From NCBI RefSeq assembly GCF_017549005.1, contig NZ_JAFYYT010000009.1:40132-104131 (forward strand): DNA of 64,000 nt. The letters are read 5' to 3'. The first letter of the stretch is position 1. Each line of letters opens with the position of its first letter. The position numbers and the translations under genes are program-made. The notes beneath the pieces are model-generated. The model was not told the origin of the DNA. It did not search any database and worked only from the letters and a program-made list of their open reading frames with translations. Origin of the DNA: Ruminococcus sp. (GTDB lineage Bacteria > Bacillota > Clostridia > Oscillospirales > Ruminococcaceae). Shown here piece by piece: positions 19,286 through 30,306 of this stretch.

Positions 19286-19923
19286 TACTTCTCTACTCCT
19301 ACTGCTGCGAGTGTGAGCTTGGAAGTTTCTGCGACCTCTTCCTGACCGATAACAGTGACAAGCTTGCCCTGCTTCTCGTAATAGTCCTTGAGAGGAGCTG
19401 TTTTTTCGTGATAAGTTGCGAGTCTTTCGAGAACTACCTCGGGCTGATCGTCCTTACGAACGATAGTCTTGTCGCCGCACTTATCGCAAACACCCTCGGC
19501 CTTGGTAGGCTTATACTCAACGTGGTATGAAGCTCCGCAGCCCTGGCAGACTCTTCTGCCCGAAACTCTCTGCTTGATAGTCTCGTCGGGAACGTGGATC
19601 TCGATTACCTTGTCGATACGGATGTTCATTTTATCAAGAGCTTCTGCCTGAGGCACCGTTCTTGGGAAACCGTCGAGGATAAAACCGTTTTTGCAGTCAT
19701 CCTCAGCGATCCTCTCCTTCAGGATACCGATAACGATATCGTCTGAAACGAGAGCGCCTGCGTCCATAGCAGCCTTAGCCTTAAGACCGTACTCTGTGCC
19801 GTTCTTTGCAGCCTCACGAAGGATATTGCCTGTTGAGATCTGAGGAATATTCAGTGCTTCGGAAACCACCTCAGCCTGAGTACCCTTGCCTGCGCCGGGA
19901 GCGCCTAAAAAGATAAGGTTCAT
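19285..19923 (-). CDS. adk: Adenylate kinase
   Basis: 212 residues. Adenylate kinase interconverts AMP, ATP and 2 ADP. The P-loop is GAPGAGKGTQ (7-16), and the AMP site FILDGFPRTVPQAEAL is near 81. The LID domain carries a zinc knuckle with Cys126, Cys129, Cys146 and Cys149, the Gram-positive long form. It lies in the conserved secY-adk-map order. Confidence 0.97.
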   Translation of the reverse strand: MNLIFLGAPGAGKGTQAEVVSEALNIPQISTGNILREAAKNGTEYGLKAKAAMDAGALVSDDIVIGILKERIAEDDCKNGFILDGFPRTVPQAEALDKMNIRIDKVIEIHVPDETIKQRVSGRRVCQGCGASYHVEYKPTKAEGVCDKCGDKTIVRKDDQPEVVLERLATYHEKTAPLKDYYEKQGKLVTVIGQEEVAETSKLTLAAVGVEK

Positions 19924-19938
19924 ATTGACGGTCCTCCT

Positions 19939-21294
19939 TTACTGTAAGAAGCCCTTATGATGACGCATCATAAGATGTGATTCAAGTGTTCTTGTTGTTT
20001 CGAGAGCAACTGATACTGCAATGAGTATCGTTGTACCACCCATTGAAAGCTGCTGCAGCTCATGATCTGCCATAGCCATGAAGATCGGGATAACTGCAAT
20101 GAAGCCGAGGAAGATAGCACCCACGAGAGAGATCTTGTTGAGTACTCTCTGGATATAATCAGATGTGGGCTTACCGGGTCTGATACCGGGGATACCGCCG
20201 TTTGACTGACGGAGATTGTTTGCTATCTCAATAGGATTGTACTGGATCGAAACGTAGAAGTAGTTGAACGCGATAACGAGCAGGAAGTAAATTACAGCGT
20301 AACCCCAGCCTCTTGTGCTGAAGAAATCGCAGAACTTGCTGTAGAAGCTGCCGTCATGCGGATTCTGTTTGAACATCTGTATAGCAGATGGGAGAGACAT
20401 AAACGACATAGCGAAGATGATAGGCATAACGCCGCTCATAATTACCTTTATCGGGATATGTGTCTTCTGTCCGCCGTACTGTTTTCTGCCGACTACGCGC
20501 TTTGCGTACTGTATCGGGATACGTCTTTCCGCCTCATTCATAAAGACGATAAAGCCGATCTCGAAGATTATGAATGCAAGGTATGCAAGTGATATCCAGA
20601 GGTACTTACCGTTCTGTCCGGTCTTGATGCTGTCTCTTGTAAGTCTTATAAGAAGTGCAGCGTCATTCGGGAATCTTGCTGCAATACCTGCAAAGAGTAT
20701 GATAGAGATACCGTTTCCGATACCCTTATCGCTGACTCTGTTACCCATCCATACAACTATGAGCGCGCCTGCAACGAACAGTGCGATGATTACGAAGGCT
20801 GCAAAAACGCCCTCGCCGCCCGTTTTATACTTCAGAGCATTGCCGATAACATTGCCGTCCTTGTCTTCAACGCCGTTTGTATGCTTAAGAGTAAGATAAT
20901 AAGCAAACGACATGAATACCGCAAGTACCATTGCTACGAAAGCAGTGATCTTTTCGATCTTCTTTCTTCCCTCTTCGCCCTCGTCGCGCATTCGCTCGAG
21001 AGGAGGCAGTGCATATGTCAGCAGCTGCATAATGATGGAAGCGTTGATGAACGGTGTTATCGAAAGTGAGAACACAGTTGCCTTTTCAAGTGCGTTACCT
21101 GTGATAGTATTCAGATAATCGAGGATACCGCCGTCCTTTGCGTTGTTCTCCATCCATGCCCTTACTACTTCGGTATTGATGAAGGGAACAGTTACGGCAC
21201 ATCCGAATCTGAACAGTATTATCATGAGTAATGTGTATAAGATCTTTTTGCGTATCTCGGGTACACCCCACGCTTTTTTCAGCGTATGGAACAC
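19939..21294 (-). CDS. secY: Protein translocase subunit SecY
   Basis: The 451-residue channel protein has ten predicted membrane helices. Recognisable parts are the plug/first-helix region RFGCAVTVPFINTEV, SLGITPFINASIIMQLL-like text near 78, GGIPGIRPGKPT in the cytoplasmic loop near 358, and the C-terminal LMMRHHKGFLQ. It starts with GTG at 21294, with GAGGTGATG inside the end of rplO as binding site. With YajC encoded nearby it forms part of the Sec export path. Confidence 0.97.
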   Translation of the reverse strand: MFHTLKKAWGVPEIRKKILYTLLMIILFRFGCAVTVPFINTEVVRAWMENNAKDGGILDYLNTITGNALEKATVFSLSITPFINASIIMQLLTYALPPLERMRDEGEEGRKKIEKITAFVAMVLAVFMSFAYYLTLKHTNGVEDKDGNVIGNALKYKTGGEGVFAAFVIIALFVAGALIVVWMGNRVSDKGIGNGISIILFAGIAARFPNDAALLIRLTRDSIKTGQNGKYLWISLAYLAFIIFEIGFIVFMNEAERRIPIQYAKRVVGRKQYGGQKTHIPIKVIMSGVMPIIFAMSFMSLPSAIQMFKQNPHDGSFYSKFCDFFSTRGWGYAVIYFLLVIAFNYFYVSIQYNPIEIANNLRQSNGGIPGIRPGKPTSDYIQRVLNKISLVGAIFLGFIAVIPIFMAMADHELQQLSMGGTTILIAVSVALETTRTLESHLMMRHHKGFLQ

Positions 21295-21295
21295 A

Positions 21296-21736
21296 TTACA
21301 TCACCTCAGTCTTTCCGCCTGCCTTTTCTATCTTCTCAACAGCGCTCTGTGAGAATTTTGCAGCTTTAACTGTCAGCTTAGCGGTAAGCTCTCCATTTCC
21401 GAGGATCTTTACTCCGTCATTTAACTTCTTAACGAGACCGGAAGCTACGAGGAGCTCTGTGTCTACTACTGTACCGTCCTTGAACTTGTTAAGATCGGAA
21501 ACGTTAACGATAGCATACTTTGTAGCGAAGATGTTGTTGAAGCCTCTCTTAGGGATTCTTCTTGCGAGTGGCATCTGACCGCCTTCAAAGCCGATCCTTA
21601 CGCCGCCGCCGCTACGAGCATTCTGACCCTTGTGGCCCTTACCTGCTGTCTTGCCGTTACCCGAACCGTGGCCTCTGCCTATACGCTTTACAGCCTTGTT
21701 GGAATCGAGTGCAGGTGTTAATTCATGAATTTTCAT
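21296..21736 (-). CDS. rplO: 50S ribosomal protein L15
   Basis: 146 residues with the L15 start [38 protein letters not shown] (read as two adjoining blocks) and the second-half segment [12 protein letters not shown]. It ends one base before the secY start. Confidence 0.97.
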   Translation of the reverse strand: MKIHELTPALDSNKAVKRIGRGHGSGNGKTAGKGHKGQNARSGGGVRIGFEGGQMPLARRIPKRGFNNIFATKYAIVNVSDLNKFKDGTVVDTELLVASGLVKKLNDGVKILGNGELTAKLTVKAAKFSQSAVEKIEKAGGKTEVM

Positions 21737-21754
21737 ATCGTTGCACCTCCTTGT

Positions 21755-21931
21755 TTACGCTTCTGTAACCTCAACGAGGTGTGAGATCTTCTTGATTTTT
21801 CCGTTTGTCTGCTCGTTGTCGGGCTGTGTTGTAACATCTCCGACTTTTCTGAGGCCAAGTGACTCAGCAGTAGCGATCTGGTCCTGCTTTCTGCCGATGA
21901 GGCTCTTTACAAGCTTGATATTCTTTGCCAT
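21755..21931 (-). CDS. rpmD: 50S ribosomal protein L30
   Basis: 58 residues starting [19 protein letters not shown] and ending [11 protein letters not shown], typical of short bacterial L30, with stop TAA at 21755-21757. It lies between rpsE and rplO as expected, with an AGGAGG site. Confidence 0.95.
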   Translation of the reverse strand: MAKNIKLVKSLIGRKQDQIATAESLGLRKVGDVTTQPDNEQTNGKIKKISHLVEVTEA

Positions 21932-21945
21932 TTCTTACTGCCTCC

Positions 21946-22446
21946 TTAACCTAAAATTTCCTTAACAGACTTGCCTCTCTTAGCTGCTACGTCCTTAGCG
22001 GAAGTGCAGTTTACGAGACCGTCGATAGTAGCTCTTACTACGTTGCAGGGATTGTTTGAACGAAGTGACTTTGTTCTGATATCCTTGATGCCTGCAACCT
22101 CGATCACGGCACGAACAGGGCCGCCTGCGATAACGCCGGTACCGGGTGCAGCGGGCTTCATAAGAACTCTGCCTGCGCCGAATGCGCCAACGATTTCGTG
22201 TGGGATAGTAGTTCCCTTGAGAGCGACCTTTACAAGGTTCTTCTTTGCGTCCTCGATGCCCTTACGGATAGCATCGGGAACTTCTCCTGACTTTCCGAGG
22301 CCAAAGCCGACTGTACCGTTTCCGTCGCCTACAACAACGAGTGCTGAGAACTTCATGATACGGCCGCCCTTAACTGTCTTTGATACACGGTTGATAGCAA
22401 CAACCTTCTCAACGAACTCAGGAGCCTGTGTTTCGATATTAGCCAT
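21946..22446 (-). CDS. rpsE: 30S ribosomal protein S5
   Basis: 166 residues. The double-stranded RNA-binding half is [30 protein letters not shown], and [18 protein letters not shown] is the loop where spectinomycin and error-restrictive mutations are known. The C-terminal half ([17 protein letters not shown]) is intact. Confidence 0.97.
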   Translation of the reverse strand: MANIETQAPEFVEKVVAINRVSKTVKGGRIMKFSALVVVGDGNGTVGFGLGKSGEVPDAIRKGIEDAKKNLVKVALKGTTIPHEIVGAFGAGRVLMKPAAPGTGVIAGGPVRAVIEVAGIKDIRTKSLRSNNPCNVVRATIDGLVNCTSAKDVAAKRGKSVKEILG

Positions 22447-22461
22447 TGTTTTACCTCCCTC

Positions 22462-22821
22462 TTAGAACTTTAATCCGTTTTCACGTGCGCCCTCTGCGAG
22501 TTCCTTGACTCTGCCGTGGTAGAGGTAGCCGCCTCTGTCGAAAACTACTTCGCTGATACCCTTGTCAGCTGCGTTCTTAGCGATCATCTCGCCGACCTTG
22601 CGAGCACCCTCAACGTTGCTGCCGTTGCCCTCAAAGCCCTTATCCATGCTTGATGCAGAAGCAAGAGTAACGCCGTTTACATCATCGATAAGCTGAGCAT
22701 AGATGTGCTTTGTCGAACGGAACACATTCAGACGGGGACGCTCGGGAGTTCCTGAGATCTTTGCACGAACTCTGCGGTGTCTCTTTAATCTTGCCTTATT
22801 GCTGTCAAATTTCTTAATCAT
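22462..22821 (-). CDS. rplR: 50S ribosomal protein L18
   Basis: 119 residues with the 5S rRNA-binding pattern [20 protein letters not shown] and the ending [22 protein letters not shown]. It sits between rplF and rpsE. Confidence 0.97.
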   Translation of the reverse strand: MIKKFDSNKARLKRHRRVRAKISGTPERPRLNVFRSTKHIYAQLIDDVNGVTLASASSMDKGFEGNGSNVEGARKVGEMIAKNAADKGISEVVFDRGGYLYHGRVKELAEGARENGLKF

Positions 22822-22840
22822 AGCAATTTGCTCCTTTTAA

Positions 22841-23386
22841 TTACTTCTTGCCCTTACCAGCTTTACCTTCCTTGCGGATGATATGCTCGCCTTCGTATCT
22901 GATACCCTTGCCCTTGTACGGCTCAGGTGGACGCTTTTCGCGTATCTCAGCTGCAAACTGACCTACAGCCTGCTTGTCGATACCGTTTACTATGATCTTG
23001 TTGGGCTGAGGAACTTCAAGCTTGATAGCGTCTGTATCCTCGAATACAACAGGATGTGAGAAGCCAAGGTTAAGAGTTACCTTGTTGCCGCTCTTTGCTG
23101 CACGGTAGCCGACACCCTCGATCTCGAGAGTCTTTGAATATCCGTTTGTTACACCCTCAACCATGTTGTGGATGAGTGTTCTTGTAAGACCGTGAAGTGA
23201 ACGAAGACGCTTGTCGTCGTTAGGTCTTGTTACTGTTACAGTGCCGTTCTCGACCTCAATGCCGAGCTCTGTGCTGAACTGTCTTGAAAGCTGACCCTTA
23301 GGTCCCTTTACAGTGATAAGATTGTTTTCGTTCTTAACCTCTACACCTGCAGGAACGCTGATGGGCATTTTACCGATTCTTGACAT
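22841..23386 (-). CDS. rplF: 50S ribosomal protein L6
   Basis: 181 residues with [17 protein letters not shown] at the start, the duplicated L6 fold, and the signature [14 protein letters not shown] near residue 153. The basic tail KGKK is typical. Confidence 0.97.
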   Translation of the reverse strand: MSRIGKMPISVPAGVEVKNENNLITVKGPKGQLSRQFSTELGIEVENGTVTVTRPNDDKRLRSLHGLTRTLIHNMVEGVTNGYSKTLEIEGVGYRAAKSGNKVTLNLGFSHPVVFEDTDAIKLEVPQPNKIIVNGIDKQAVGQFAAEIREKRPPEPYKGKGIRYEGEHIIRKEGKAGKGKK

Positions 23387-23401
23387 AATCAGTTTTCCTC
23401 C

Positions 23402-23800
23402 TTACCAGATGTATGCAAGGACTTCGCCGCCGACATTGAGCTCTCTTGCCTTCTTGTCAGTTACGATTCCCTTTGATGTTGAAACGATTGCGATACCAAG
23501 GCCTTTTCTTACCTTAGGCATATCCGCGCAGCTTGAATAGATACGCAGACCGGGCTTAGAAACTCTTCTAAGGCCTGTTATAACAGGAGACTTATTGTCG
23601 CCGTATTTAAGCGTGATCCTGATAACACCCTGCTTTCCGTCCTCAATGAGCTGGAAGCCCTTTACATATCCCTCGTCTACGAGGATCTGTGTAATGTCCT
23701 TCTTTACTCTTGAAGCGGGAACGTCAACTGTGGCGTGCTTTGCAGTATTCGCATTGCGAATTCTTGTTAAAAGATCAGCGATTGTATCAGTTATCTGCAT
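23402..23800 (-). CDS. rpsH: 30S ribosomal protein S8
   Basis: 132 residues starting [22 protein letters not shown], with the C-terminal signature [31 protein letters not shown]. In enterobacteria S8 represses the spc operon. No such site was identified here. Confidence 0.97.
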   Translation of the reverse strand: MQITDTIADLLTRIRNANTAKHATVDVPASRVKKDITQILVDEGYVKGFQLIEDGKQGVIRITLKYGDNKSPVITGLRRVSKPGLRIYSSCADMPKVRKGLGIAIVSTSKGIVTDKKARELNVGGEVLAYIW

Positions 23801-23824
23801 GCCGAATGACCTCCTTTTTGTATT

Positions 23825-24010
23825 TTACCAGCTTGCCTTTTTAACACCAGGAATCTGACCGTCGTGTGCAAGCTCTCTGAAGCAGATACGGCAGATGCCG
23901 AACTTTCTGAGATATGCGTGCGGTCTGCCACAGATCTTACATCTGTTGTAAGCTCTTGTGGAATACTTGGGAGTTCTCTGCTGCTTATTGATCATTGCCT
24001 TCTTAGCCAT
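23825..24010 (-). CDS. rpsZ: 30S ribosomal protein S14, zinc type
   Basis: 61 residues, [20 protein letters not shown] and on, with the Cys4 zinc knuckle [20 protein letters not shown] (24-43). The short length and zinc site mark the Gram-positive type Z form. The ATG at 24010 has a GGAGG site. An upstream in-frame extension into rplE is spurious. Confidence 0.96.
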   Translation of the reverse strand: MAKKAMINKQQRTPKYSTRAYNRCKICGRPHAYLRKFGICRICFRELAHDGQIPGVKKASW

Positions 24011-24026
24011 TTTTAATCCTCCCTGA

Positions 24027-24566
24027 TTACTTGATGAACGGAGCGCCCATAAGTGAAAGGAGCTCTCTTGCCTCTTCATCGGTCTGTGCTGTTGTGATGA
24101 AGTTTATATCCATACCTCTTACCTTATCGATCTTATCGTACTCGATCTCAGGGAAGATAAGCTGTTCCTTGATACCTGTTGAATAGTTGCCCTTGCCGTC
24201 GAATGAATTTGCGCTGATTCCTCTGAAGTCACGTACACGTGGGAACGCAACGTTGAAGAGCTTGTTTACAAATTCATACATTCTTTCGCCTCTGAGAGTA
24301 ACTTTAACGCCGATAGGCATACCCTCACGGAGCTTGAAGTTAGCAACTGACTTCTTAGCTCTGCACACTACAGGCTTCTGGCCTGTGATAGCTGCGAGAT
24401 CGGTCATGATAGCATCGATGACCTTTGCGTTGTCCTTTGCTTCACCTGCGCCGACGTTGATAACAACCTTGTCGAGCTTCGGGATCTGCATAACACTCTT
24501 ATAGCCGAACTTCTTCATAAGTGCAGGAGCAACGTCGCTAACATAAAAATCCTTTAAACTTGCCAT
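24027..24566 (-). CDS. rplE: 50S ribosomal protein L5
   Basis: 179 residues that bind 5S rRNA. Segments [31 protein letters not shown] and [11 protein letters not shown] are characteristic. Confidence 0.97.
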   Translation of the reverse strand: MASLKDFYVSDVAPALMKKFGYKSVMQIPKLDKVVINVGAGEAKDNAKVIDAIMTDLAAITGQKPVVCRAKKSVANFKLREGMPIGVKVTLRGERMYEFVNKLFNVAFPRVRDFRGISANSFDGKGNYSTGIKEQLIFPEIEYDKIDKVRGMDINFITTAQTDEEARELLSLMGAPFIK

Positions 24567-24584
24567 GTCGTTTCTCCTTTACTA

Positions 24585-24926
24585 TTATTCAAAAGACTTT
24601 CCGCACTTCTTGCAAACGCGGAGCTTCTTGCCGTCCTCTATAACGTGGCCTACTCTTGTGGGCTTGCCGCACTTAGGGCAAACAAGCTGTACCTTACAAG
24701 CGTAAACGGGAGCCTCAGTTTTTACGATGCCGCCCTTTTCGCCCATTCTTGTAGGCTTTACGTGCTTTGTGATCATGTTGACGCCTTCAACGATGACCTT
24801 TTCTTCCTTAGGGCTTACCTCGACGATCTTACCTGTCTTTCTGTCGCCCTTGCTGTCGTACTTGTCCTCGTACTTGCCGGTGAGAAGGATTACAGTGTCA
24901 CCGGTTTTAACGTGTACTTTACTCAT
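24585..24926 (-). CDS. rplX: 50S ribosomal protein L24
   Basis: 113 residues. The KOW motif region (KTGDTVILLTGKYEDKY...GKIVEVSPKEEKVIVEGVN) initiates 50S assembly. An insertion after the KOW turn (DKYDSKGDR) and a C-terminal Cys4 pattern (CPKCGKPTRVG, CKKCGKSFE) make it slightly longer than the enterobacterial form. The zinc-ribbon variant is common in clostridia. Confidence 0.96.
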   Translation of the reverse strand: MSKVHVKTGDTVILLTGKYEDKYDSKGDRKTGKIVEVSPKEEKVIVEGVNMITKHVKPTRMGEKGGIVKTEAPVYACKVQLVCPKCGKPTRVGHVIEDGKKLRVCKKCGKSFE

Positions 24927-24944
24927 AATCGAATGACACCTCCA

Positions 24945-25313
24945 TTAAAGAACTTCAGGGGCAAGGCTGAGGATCTTTGTATACTCCTTTTCACGGAGCT
25001 CCTTAGCAACAGGTCCGAAAATACGGGTTCCCTTGGGGTTCTTGTCTTCCTTAATAATAACAGCAGCGTTCTCATCGAAACGGATGTAAGTACCGTCCTC
25101 TCTTCTGAGACCCTTTGCTGAACGAACGATAACTGCCTTTACAACATCGCCCTTCTTTACAACGCCTCCGGGTGTTGCTTTCTTTACTGAAGCAACTACG
25201 ACATCGCCGATATTTGCATATCTTCTGCGTGTACCTCCCAGAACTCTGATACACATAAGCTCCTTAGCGCCTGTGTTATCAGCGACTTTAAGATAAGTCT
25301 GCATCTGTATCAC
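24945..25313 (-). CDS. rplN: 50S ribosomal protein L14
   Basis: 122 residues, [27 protein letters not shown] at the start and [15 protein letters not shown]-type text (here [20 protein letters not shown]) near the end, both diagnostic. Confidence 0.97.
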   Translation of the reverse strand: MIQMQTYLKVADNTGAKELMCIRVLGGTRRRYANIGDVVVASVKKATPGGVVKKGDVVKAVIVRSAKGLRREDGTYIRFDENAAVIIKEDKNPKGTRIFGPVAKELREKEYTKILSLAPEVL

Positions 25314-25352
25314 AGCGAGTTCCTCCTTTCAAGCTTTAAGCTTCTATCAAAA

Positions 25353-25613
25353 TTACTTAGCCTTTTCAATGATATTTGTTACACGCCATCTCTTGTCCTT
25401 GGAAAGCGGACGTGTTTCCATAACCTCAACGCGGTCACCGATTCTGCACTCATTGTTTTCATCGTGAGCCTTAAGCTTAACGGTACGCTTGATGATCTTC
25501 TTATAAAGCGGGTGTTTAACGTTATCAACGATAGCAACTACGACGGTTTTATCCATCTTATCGCTTACAACCTTACCTACTCTTGTTTTTCTAAGGTTTC
25601 TCTCAGTAGACAT
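25353..25613 (-). CDS. rpsQ: 30S ribosomal protein S17
   Basis: 86 residues with the OB-fold pattern [40 protein letters not shown] and [20 protein letters not shown]. Confidence 0.97.
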   Translation of the reverse strand: MSTERNLRKTRVGKVVSDKMDKTVVVAIVDNVKHPLYKKIIKRTVKLKAHDENNECRIGDRVEVMETRPLSKDKRWRVTNIIEKAK

Positions 25614-25632
25614 TAGCTAAATCCTCCCTTTC

Positions 25633-25833
25633 TTACTGCTGTGCAGCAAGCTCTGCCTCACGCAGAGATGTCTTGATGCGTGCAATATCCTTCTTTACAG
25701 CCTTGAGTCTTGCTGTATTATCAAGCTGATTGATTGCCAGCTGAAAGCGGAGAGCGAAGAGCTCTTCCTTGAGGCTGGCGAGCTTCTCGTTGAGCTCATC
25801 AACTGACATTTCTCTGATTTCCGATGCCTTCAT
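25633..25833 (-). CDS. rpmC: 50S ribosomal protein L29
   Basis: 66 residues forming two helices. [19 protein letters not shown] and [19 protein letters not shown] are standard. The ATG overlaps the rplP stop by one base. Confidence 0.96.
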   Translation of the reverse strand: MKASEIREMSVDELNEKLASLKEELFALRFQLAINQLDNTARLKAVKKDIARIKTSLREAELAAQQ

Positions 25834-26258
25834 TACTGCTCAACCTCCTGCTCTGCTTTAGTTACGAACTTACACTTGATAGGAAGCTTGTGCATAGCAA
25901 GACGCATAGCTTCTCTTGCAGTCTCTTCAGCAACGCCCTTGATCTCAAAGAGAACACGGCCCGGCTTAACAACTGCTACCCAGTATTCCGGTGAACCCTT
26001 ACCTGAACCCATTCGTGTTTCAGCGGGCTTTTCTGTGATAGGCTTGTCAGGGAATATCTTGATCCAAACCTGACCGCCTCTCTTGATATAACGAGTCATG
26101 GCAATACGGGCAGACTCGATCTGGTTGGAAGTGATCCAAGCAGGCTCGAGAGCCTGAAGACCGTAATCACCGTAAGTTACCTTGTTTCCTCTGTATGCCT
26201 TACCCTTAAGACGTCCTCTGTGGACTCTGCGGTATTTAACTCTCTTTGGAAGCAGCAT
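25833..26258 (-). CDS. rplP: 50S ribosomal protein L16
   Basis: 141 residues, [19 protein letters not shown] at the start and [19 protein letters not shown] near residue 83. L16 helps place tRNA in the A site. It overlaps rpsC and rpmC by one base each, so the trio is translationally coupled. Confidence 0.97.
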   Translation of the reverse strand: MLLPKRVKYRRVHRGRLKGKAYRGNKVTYGDYGLQALEPAWITSNQIESARIAMTRYIKRGGQVWIKIFPDKPITEKPAETRMGSGKGSPEYWVAVVKPGRVLFEIKGVAEETAREAMRLAMHKLPIKCKFVTKAEQEVEQ

Positions 26259-27040
26259 TACTGGTTACCTCCTTCTCTTTTAGCAGCGCGAGTCTTGTTG
26301 AACTCTCTGCGGTTATCCTTTGACTTGTCGTCTCTGCGACGTCTGTCATTGTTTCTTGTATCGTTCTTTCTCTCGAGCTTTTCTCTCTGAGCAGCAGCCT
26401 TTGCAGCATCGCCCTTGAGAACTTCGCCCTTATAGATCCAGACCTTTACGCCAAGCTTGCCGTATGTTGTATCAGCCTCAGCAAAGCCGTAGTCGATATC
26501 AGCACGGATAGTCTGGAGCGGGATAGTACCCTCGTGGTAGCTCTCGCTTCTTGCGATCTCGGCACCGGCAAGTCTGCCTGATACCTTGACCTTGATACCC
26601 TTTGCGCCGAGACGCATTGTTCTGCCGATAGACTGCTTCATAGCTCTTCTGAAAGATACTCTGTTCTCAAGGTCGAGAGCGATCTTCTCTGCTACGAGCT
26701 GGCTGTCCATATCGGGCTGCTTTACTTCAATGATATTGATGAAAACCTGCTTGTTCATCATCTTCTCGAGCTGTGCTCTGAGCTTCTCGATTTCTGCACC
26801 GCCTCTGCCGATTACGATACCGGGCTTAGCGCAGTGGATGTGGATTCTTACCTTATCGGCAAAACGCTCGATCTCGATTCTCGGAACGCCTGCAGCATAG
26901 AGGCTCTTCTTTACGAAATTACGAACGTTGTAGTCCTCAACGAGAGTGTTGCCGAAATCGGACTTGTTTGCATACCAACGAGAATCCCAATCTTTAATAA
27001 CGCCGACACGAAGACCGTGCGGATTAACTTTCTGGCCCAT
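26258..27040 (-). CDS. rpsC: 30S ribosomal protein S3
   Basis: 260 residues. The KH domain with [11 protein letters not shown] is near residue 80, and the C-terminal domain contains [13 protein letters not shown] charged tail of about 40 residues (Arg, Lys, Asp, Asn, e.g. [15 protein letters not shown]) extends the protein beyond the usual end. Confidence 0.97.
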   Translation of the reverse strand: MGQKVNPHGLRVGVIKDWDSRWYANKSDFGNTLVEDYNVRNFVKKSLYAAGVPRIEIERFADKVRIHIHCAKPGIVIGRGGAEIEKLRAQLEKMMNKQVFINIIEVKQPDMDSQLVAEKIALDLENRVSFRRAMKQSIGRTMRLGAKGIKVKVSGRLAGAEIARSESYHEGTIPLQTIRADIDYGFAEADTTYGKLGVKVWIYKGEVLKGDAAKAAAQREKLERKNDTRNNDRRRRDDKSKDNRREFNKTRAAKREGGNQ

Positions 27041-27059
27041 TCTTCAAACCTCCTTGGGA

Positions 27060-27395
27060 TTATTCTTTTTCTGTGAGAACTACTGTGATGTGTGATGTTC
27101 TCTTTAAAATTCTATATGCTCTGCCCTGTGCTCTCGGCATGATCCTCTTCATTATAGGTCCTGGTGTTACGAAGCACTCGGAAACCACGAGGTTATCCTT
27201 GTCCATGCTGAAGTTGTTCTCAGCATTTGCCTGAGCGGACTTAACAAGCTTTGCAACGATAGGACTTGCAGCCTTAGGAGTAAGATCTAAAGTAGCTAAA
27301 GCGAGATCAACAGGCTTGTTTCTGATAAGATCCAGAACAATCTGCACCTTTCTGGGTGATATACGAGCATTTCTTAAATAAGCTCTTGCTTCCAT
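27060..27395 (-). CDS. rplV: 50S ribosomal protein L22
   Basis: 111 residues. [20 protein letters not shown] is the typical opening. The tunnel-lining hairpin around [19 protein letters not shown] is the known site of macrolide-resistance changes. No such change is claimed here. Confidence 0.97.
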   Translation of the reverse strand: MEARAYLRNARISPRKVQIVLDLIRNKPVDLALATLDLTPKAASPIVAKLVKSAQANAENNFSMDKDNLVVSECFVTPGPIMKRIMPRAQGRAYRILKRTSHITVVLTEKE

Positions 27396-27415
27396 CTCTG
27401 AACTCCTCCTTCCGC

Positions 27416-27700
27416 TTATTTCTTACCGTTGTTGGATGTCTTTGAGCCTGCGTGGCCCTTATAGGTTCTTGTAGGAGCAAACTCGCCGAGCTTGTGACCT
27501 ACCATATCCTCTGTAACGTATACCGGAACGTGCTTGCGTCCGTCGTGTACAGCGAATGTGTGACCTACGAAATCAGGGAATATTGTTGAAGAACGGCTCC
27601 ATGTCTTGAGAACCTTCTTTTCGCCTGCTTCGTTCATTGCAACGACCCTCTTCAGGAGAACTTCCTGGACATAAGGTCCCTTTTTGATGCTTCTGCTCAT
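27416..27700 (-). CDS. rpsS: 30S ribosomal protein S19
   Basis: 94 residues, [19 protein letters not shown] at the start and [17 protein letters not shown] near the end. Confidence 0.97.
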   Translation of the reverse strand: MSRSIKKGPYVQEVLLKRVVAMNEAGEKKVLKTWSRSSTIFPDFVGHTFAVHDGRKHVPVYVTEDMVGHKLGEFAPTRTYKGHAGSKTSNNGKK

Positions 27701-27721
27701 TAATCAGTTCCTCCTTTCAGA

Positions 27722-28555
27722 TTACTTGCCGTTGCGGCGCTTTACGATGAACTTATCAGTTCTGTGATGCTTCTTACGTGTCTTATAGCCGAGTGCTGGC
27801 TTACCCCAAGGAGTAACAGGGCCCGGACGTCCGACAGGTGACTTACCTTCACCACCACCGTGCGGGTGATCGCATGGGTTCATGACAGAACCACGAACTG
27901 TAGGTCTCCAGCCCATGTTTCTTACACGACCAGCCTTACCGTAGTTAACGTTCTCGTGGTCGATATTTGAAACCTGACCGATAGCAGCCTTACAATTGAT
28001 CGGAACCTTTCTCATCTCGCCTGAAGGAAGTCTTACGAGAGCGTATGTGTCTTCCTTACCCATGAGCTGAGCCTGGTTGCCTGCGCTTCTTACGAGCTGA
28101 GCGCCCTTGCCGGGATAAAGCTCGATAGCGTGGATAAATGTACCAACAGGGATATCAGCGAGCTTGAGTGCGTTGCCGGGCTTGATATCAGCCTCTGCGC
28201 CTGACTCGATCTTATCGCCGACCTTTAAGCCGTTTGGTGCGAGAATGTATCTCTTCTCACCGTCCTCGTACTCAACGAGCGCGATGAATGCGCTTCTGTT
28301 AGGATCGTACTCAAGAGTCTTGACAACTGCGATCATATCGTCCTTGTCTCTCTTGAAGTCGATTACACGGTACTTTCTTCTGTTACCGCCGCCTCTGTGG
28401 CGAACTGTTATACGGCCGTAGCTGTTTCTTCCCGACTTCTTCTTCATTGGTTCGAGAAGGCTCTTCTCCGGCTCAACCTTTGACAGAACCGAGTAGTCAG
28501 TTACAGTCATCTGACGTCTCGAAGGTGTCGTAGGCTTATAAGTCTTTATAGCCAT
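27722..28555 (-). CDS. rplB: 50S ribosomal protein L2
   Basis: 277 residues. L2 supports the peptidyl transferase centre. [18 protein letters not shown] and the strongly conserved [21 protein letters not shown] (read as two blocks, near residue 222) identify it. The 74-base spacer to rplW upstream is wider than elsewhere and holds a small GGGAG/CTCCC hairpin. Confidence 0.97.
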   Translation of the reverse strand: MAIKTYKPTTPSRRQMTVTDYSVLSKVEPEKSLLEPMKKKSGRNSYGRITVRHRGGGNRRKYRVIDFKRDKDDMIAVVKTLEYDPNRSAFIALVEYEDGEKRYILAPNGLKVGDKIESGAEADIKPGNALKLADIPVGTFIHAIELYPGKGAQLVRSAGNQAQLMGKEDTYALVRLPSGEMRKVPINCKAAIGQVSNIDHENVNYGKAGRVRNMGWRPTVRGSVMNPCDHPHGGGEGKSPVGRPGPVTPWGKPALGYKTRKKHHRTDKFIVKRRNGK

Positions 28556-28629
28556 TTTAACTTTCTCCTTTAATGCATTTTTTGCGGGAGCATTACTCCC
28601 ATAACTCTCTTACTTATTTAATAGTGGGA

Positions 28630-28923
28630 TCAAACCATGCCCTCGAAGAACTCGATAGCCTTTGAATCCGCTGTAAGAGTAACGATAGCCTTCTTCCAGT
28701 CGGGTGTCTTGCCGACATATCTTCCGACTCTCTTATCGCGTCCGTTGCAGTTCATTGTGTTTACCTTTGCAACCTCAACGCCGAAGAGCTGCTCAACAGC
28801 CTTCTTGATCTCGGACTTGTTAGCGTCCTTAGCTACCTTAAAGGTGTACTTTCCAGCCTGAAGATCGTCCATGGACTTCTCAGTGATAACAGGCTTGAGA
28901 ATGATGTCCTGAGCTGCTTTCAT
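28630..28923 (-). CDS. rplW: 50S ribosomal protein L23
   Basis: 97 residues, [25 protein letters not shown] at the start and a middle [15 protein letters not shown] loop. L23 docks trigger factor and SRP at the tunnel exit. Its ATG overlaps the rplD stop by one base. Confidence 0.96.
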   Translation of the reverse strand: MKAAQDIILKPVITEKSMDDLQAGKYTFKVAKDANKSEIKKAVEQLFGVEVAKVNTMNCNGRDKRVGRYVGKTPDWKKAIVTLTADSKAIEFFEGMV

Positions 28924-29546
28924 TATGCGTACACCTCCTCGATCTTTCCTACAGCATTCTTTACAACGATGAACTTGTCATAGTTGAGAATGTCGTAAAC
29001 ATTAAGTGTATTTACAGCAGCAGTCTTAACACCGGGGATGTTAGCTGCGCTCTTGATAACCTTTGTATCAGCCTCTGCTGTTACGATGAGAGCCTTGCCC
29101 TCAACGCCGAGAGCCTTGAGCATATCAACAACTGTCTTTGTCTTGAAGCCGTCAAGTGTAAGAGCGTCAAGAACGATCATGTTGTTGTCGATGACCTTAG
29201 CAGAAAGCGCGGACTTCATTGCAAGTCTCTTTACCTTCTTGTTAAGCTCGTATCTGTAATCTCTGGGCTTGGGGCCGAGAGCGATTCCTCCGTGTACCCA
29301 CTGAGGAGCACGGGTCGAACCCTGTCTTGCATGGCCTGTACCCTTCTGTCTCCAGGGCTTTCTGCCGCCGCCGCTTACTTCTGTTCTTGTAAGTGTGGAC
29401 TGTGTGCCCTGTCTCTGGTTTGCAAGGTAATTAACAACTGCAGCGTGCATAACGCCTTCATTGGGAGTGATTCCGAAAACTGCGTCATTGAGCTCTGTCT
29501 CGGAAACCTGCTTACCTGTCATATCAAATACTGAAATAGTAGACAT
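28923..29546 (-). CDS. rplD: 50S ribosomal protein L4
   Basis: 207 residues. [24 protein letters not shown] (two blocks) is the tunnel-reaching loop. In enterobacteria L4 also represses the S10 operon. A long leader exists upstream of rpsJ here, but the mechanism in clostridia is not established. Confidence 0.97.
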   Translation of the reverse strand: MSTISVFDMTGKQVSETELNDAVFGITPNEGVMHAAVVNYLANQRQGTQSTLTRTEVSGGGRKPWRQKGTGHARQGSTRAPQWVHGGIALGPKPRDYRYELNKKVKRLAMKSALSAKVIDNNMIVLDALTLDGFKTKTVVDMLKALGVEGKALIVTAEADTKVIKSAANIPGVKTAAVNTLNVYDILNYDKFIVVKNAVGKIEEVYA

Positions 29547-29563
29547 TTACGCTTCCTCCTTCC

Positions 29564-30202
29564 TTAAGCCTTAACGCTGTCAACGATATAAACGATACCG
29601 CCCTTAGGACCGGGGATAGCGCCCTTGATAGCGATGAGATTGTTCTCAGTGTCTATTTTAACGATTTCGAGATTCTGTACAGTTACCTGCTCAGCACCCA
29701 TGTGACCTGCCATGCCCTTGCCCTTGTAGATTCTTGAAGGGGATGAGCAAGCGCCCATTGAACCTGCCTGTCTGTGAACAGGACCTGTACCGTGAGTTTC
29801 CTTGAGTCTGTGCTGATTGTGGCGCTTGATAGCACCTGCGAATCCCTTACCTTTGCTTGTGCCGACAACGTCGATAGCGTCGCCTACAGCAAATGTATCT
29901 GCCTTGATGATGTCGCCTACGTTGAGAGCGTCGCAGTCGTCAAGTCTGAACTCCTTGAGTTCCTTCTTGCAAGCAACGTCTGCCTTGTCGAAGTGACCCT
30001 TCATAGGCTTGTTAACTCTCTGTACCTTTACGTCGCCGTAGCCCAGCTGAAGTGCTGCATAGCCGTCGTTCTCAACGGTCTTCTTCTGTACAACAACGCA
30101 CGGGCCAGCTTCTACTACTGTTACAGGAACAACTTTTCCTGTTTCGTCGAAGATCTGAGTCATACCGATCTTCTTGCCGATAATGCCTTTCTGCATTTTC
30201 AT
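29564..30202 (-). CDS. rplC: 50S ribosomal protein L3
   Basis: 212 residues, [29 protein letters not shown] at the start and [29 protein letters not shown] in the loop that approaches the catalytic centre. A spacer of 104 bases with three hairpins separates it from rpsJ. Confidence 0.97.
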   Translation of the reverse strand: MKMQKGIIGKKIGMTQIFDETGKVVPVTVVEAGPCVVVQKKTVENDGYAALQLGYGDVKVQRVNKPMKGHFDKADVACKKELKEFRLDDCDALNVGDIIKADTFAVGDAIDVVGTSKGKGFAGAIKRHNQHRLKETHGTGPVHRQAGSMGACSSPSRIYKGKGMAGHMGAEQVTVQNLEIVKIDTENNLIAIKGAIPGPKGGIVYIVDSVKA

Positions 30203-30222
30203 TTCCTCCTGTTAGGTTATTG

Positions 30223-30281
30223 GTTGATGATTTACACATCAACTTGACCGACGGATCACCGTCATTCCGCTTCCCGAGCGG
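30223..30281 (-). other. Three consecutive hairpins between rpsJ and rplC
   Basis: GTTGATG/CATCAAC (30223-30243), GACGG/CCGTC (30250-30263) and CCGCT/AGCGG (30267-30281) occur back to back. None has a T-run. They probably form an mRNA element in the rplC leader. Confidence 0.6.
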
Positions 30282-30306
30282 TAGTTTCAAGCGTAATATC
30301 AGTCAA

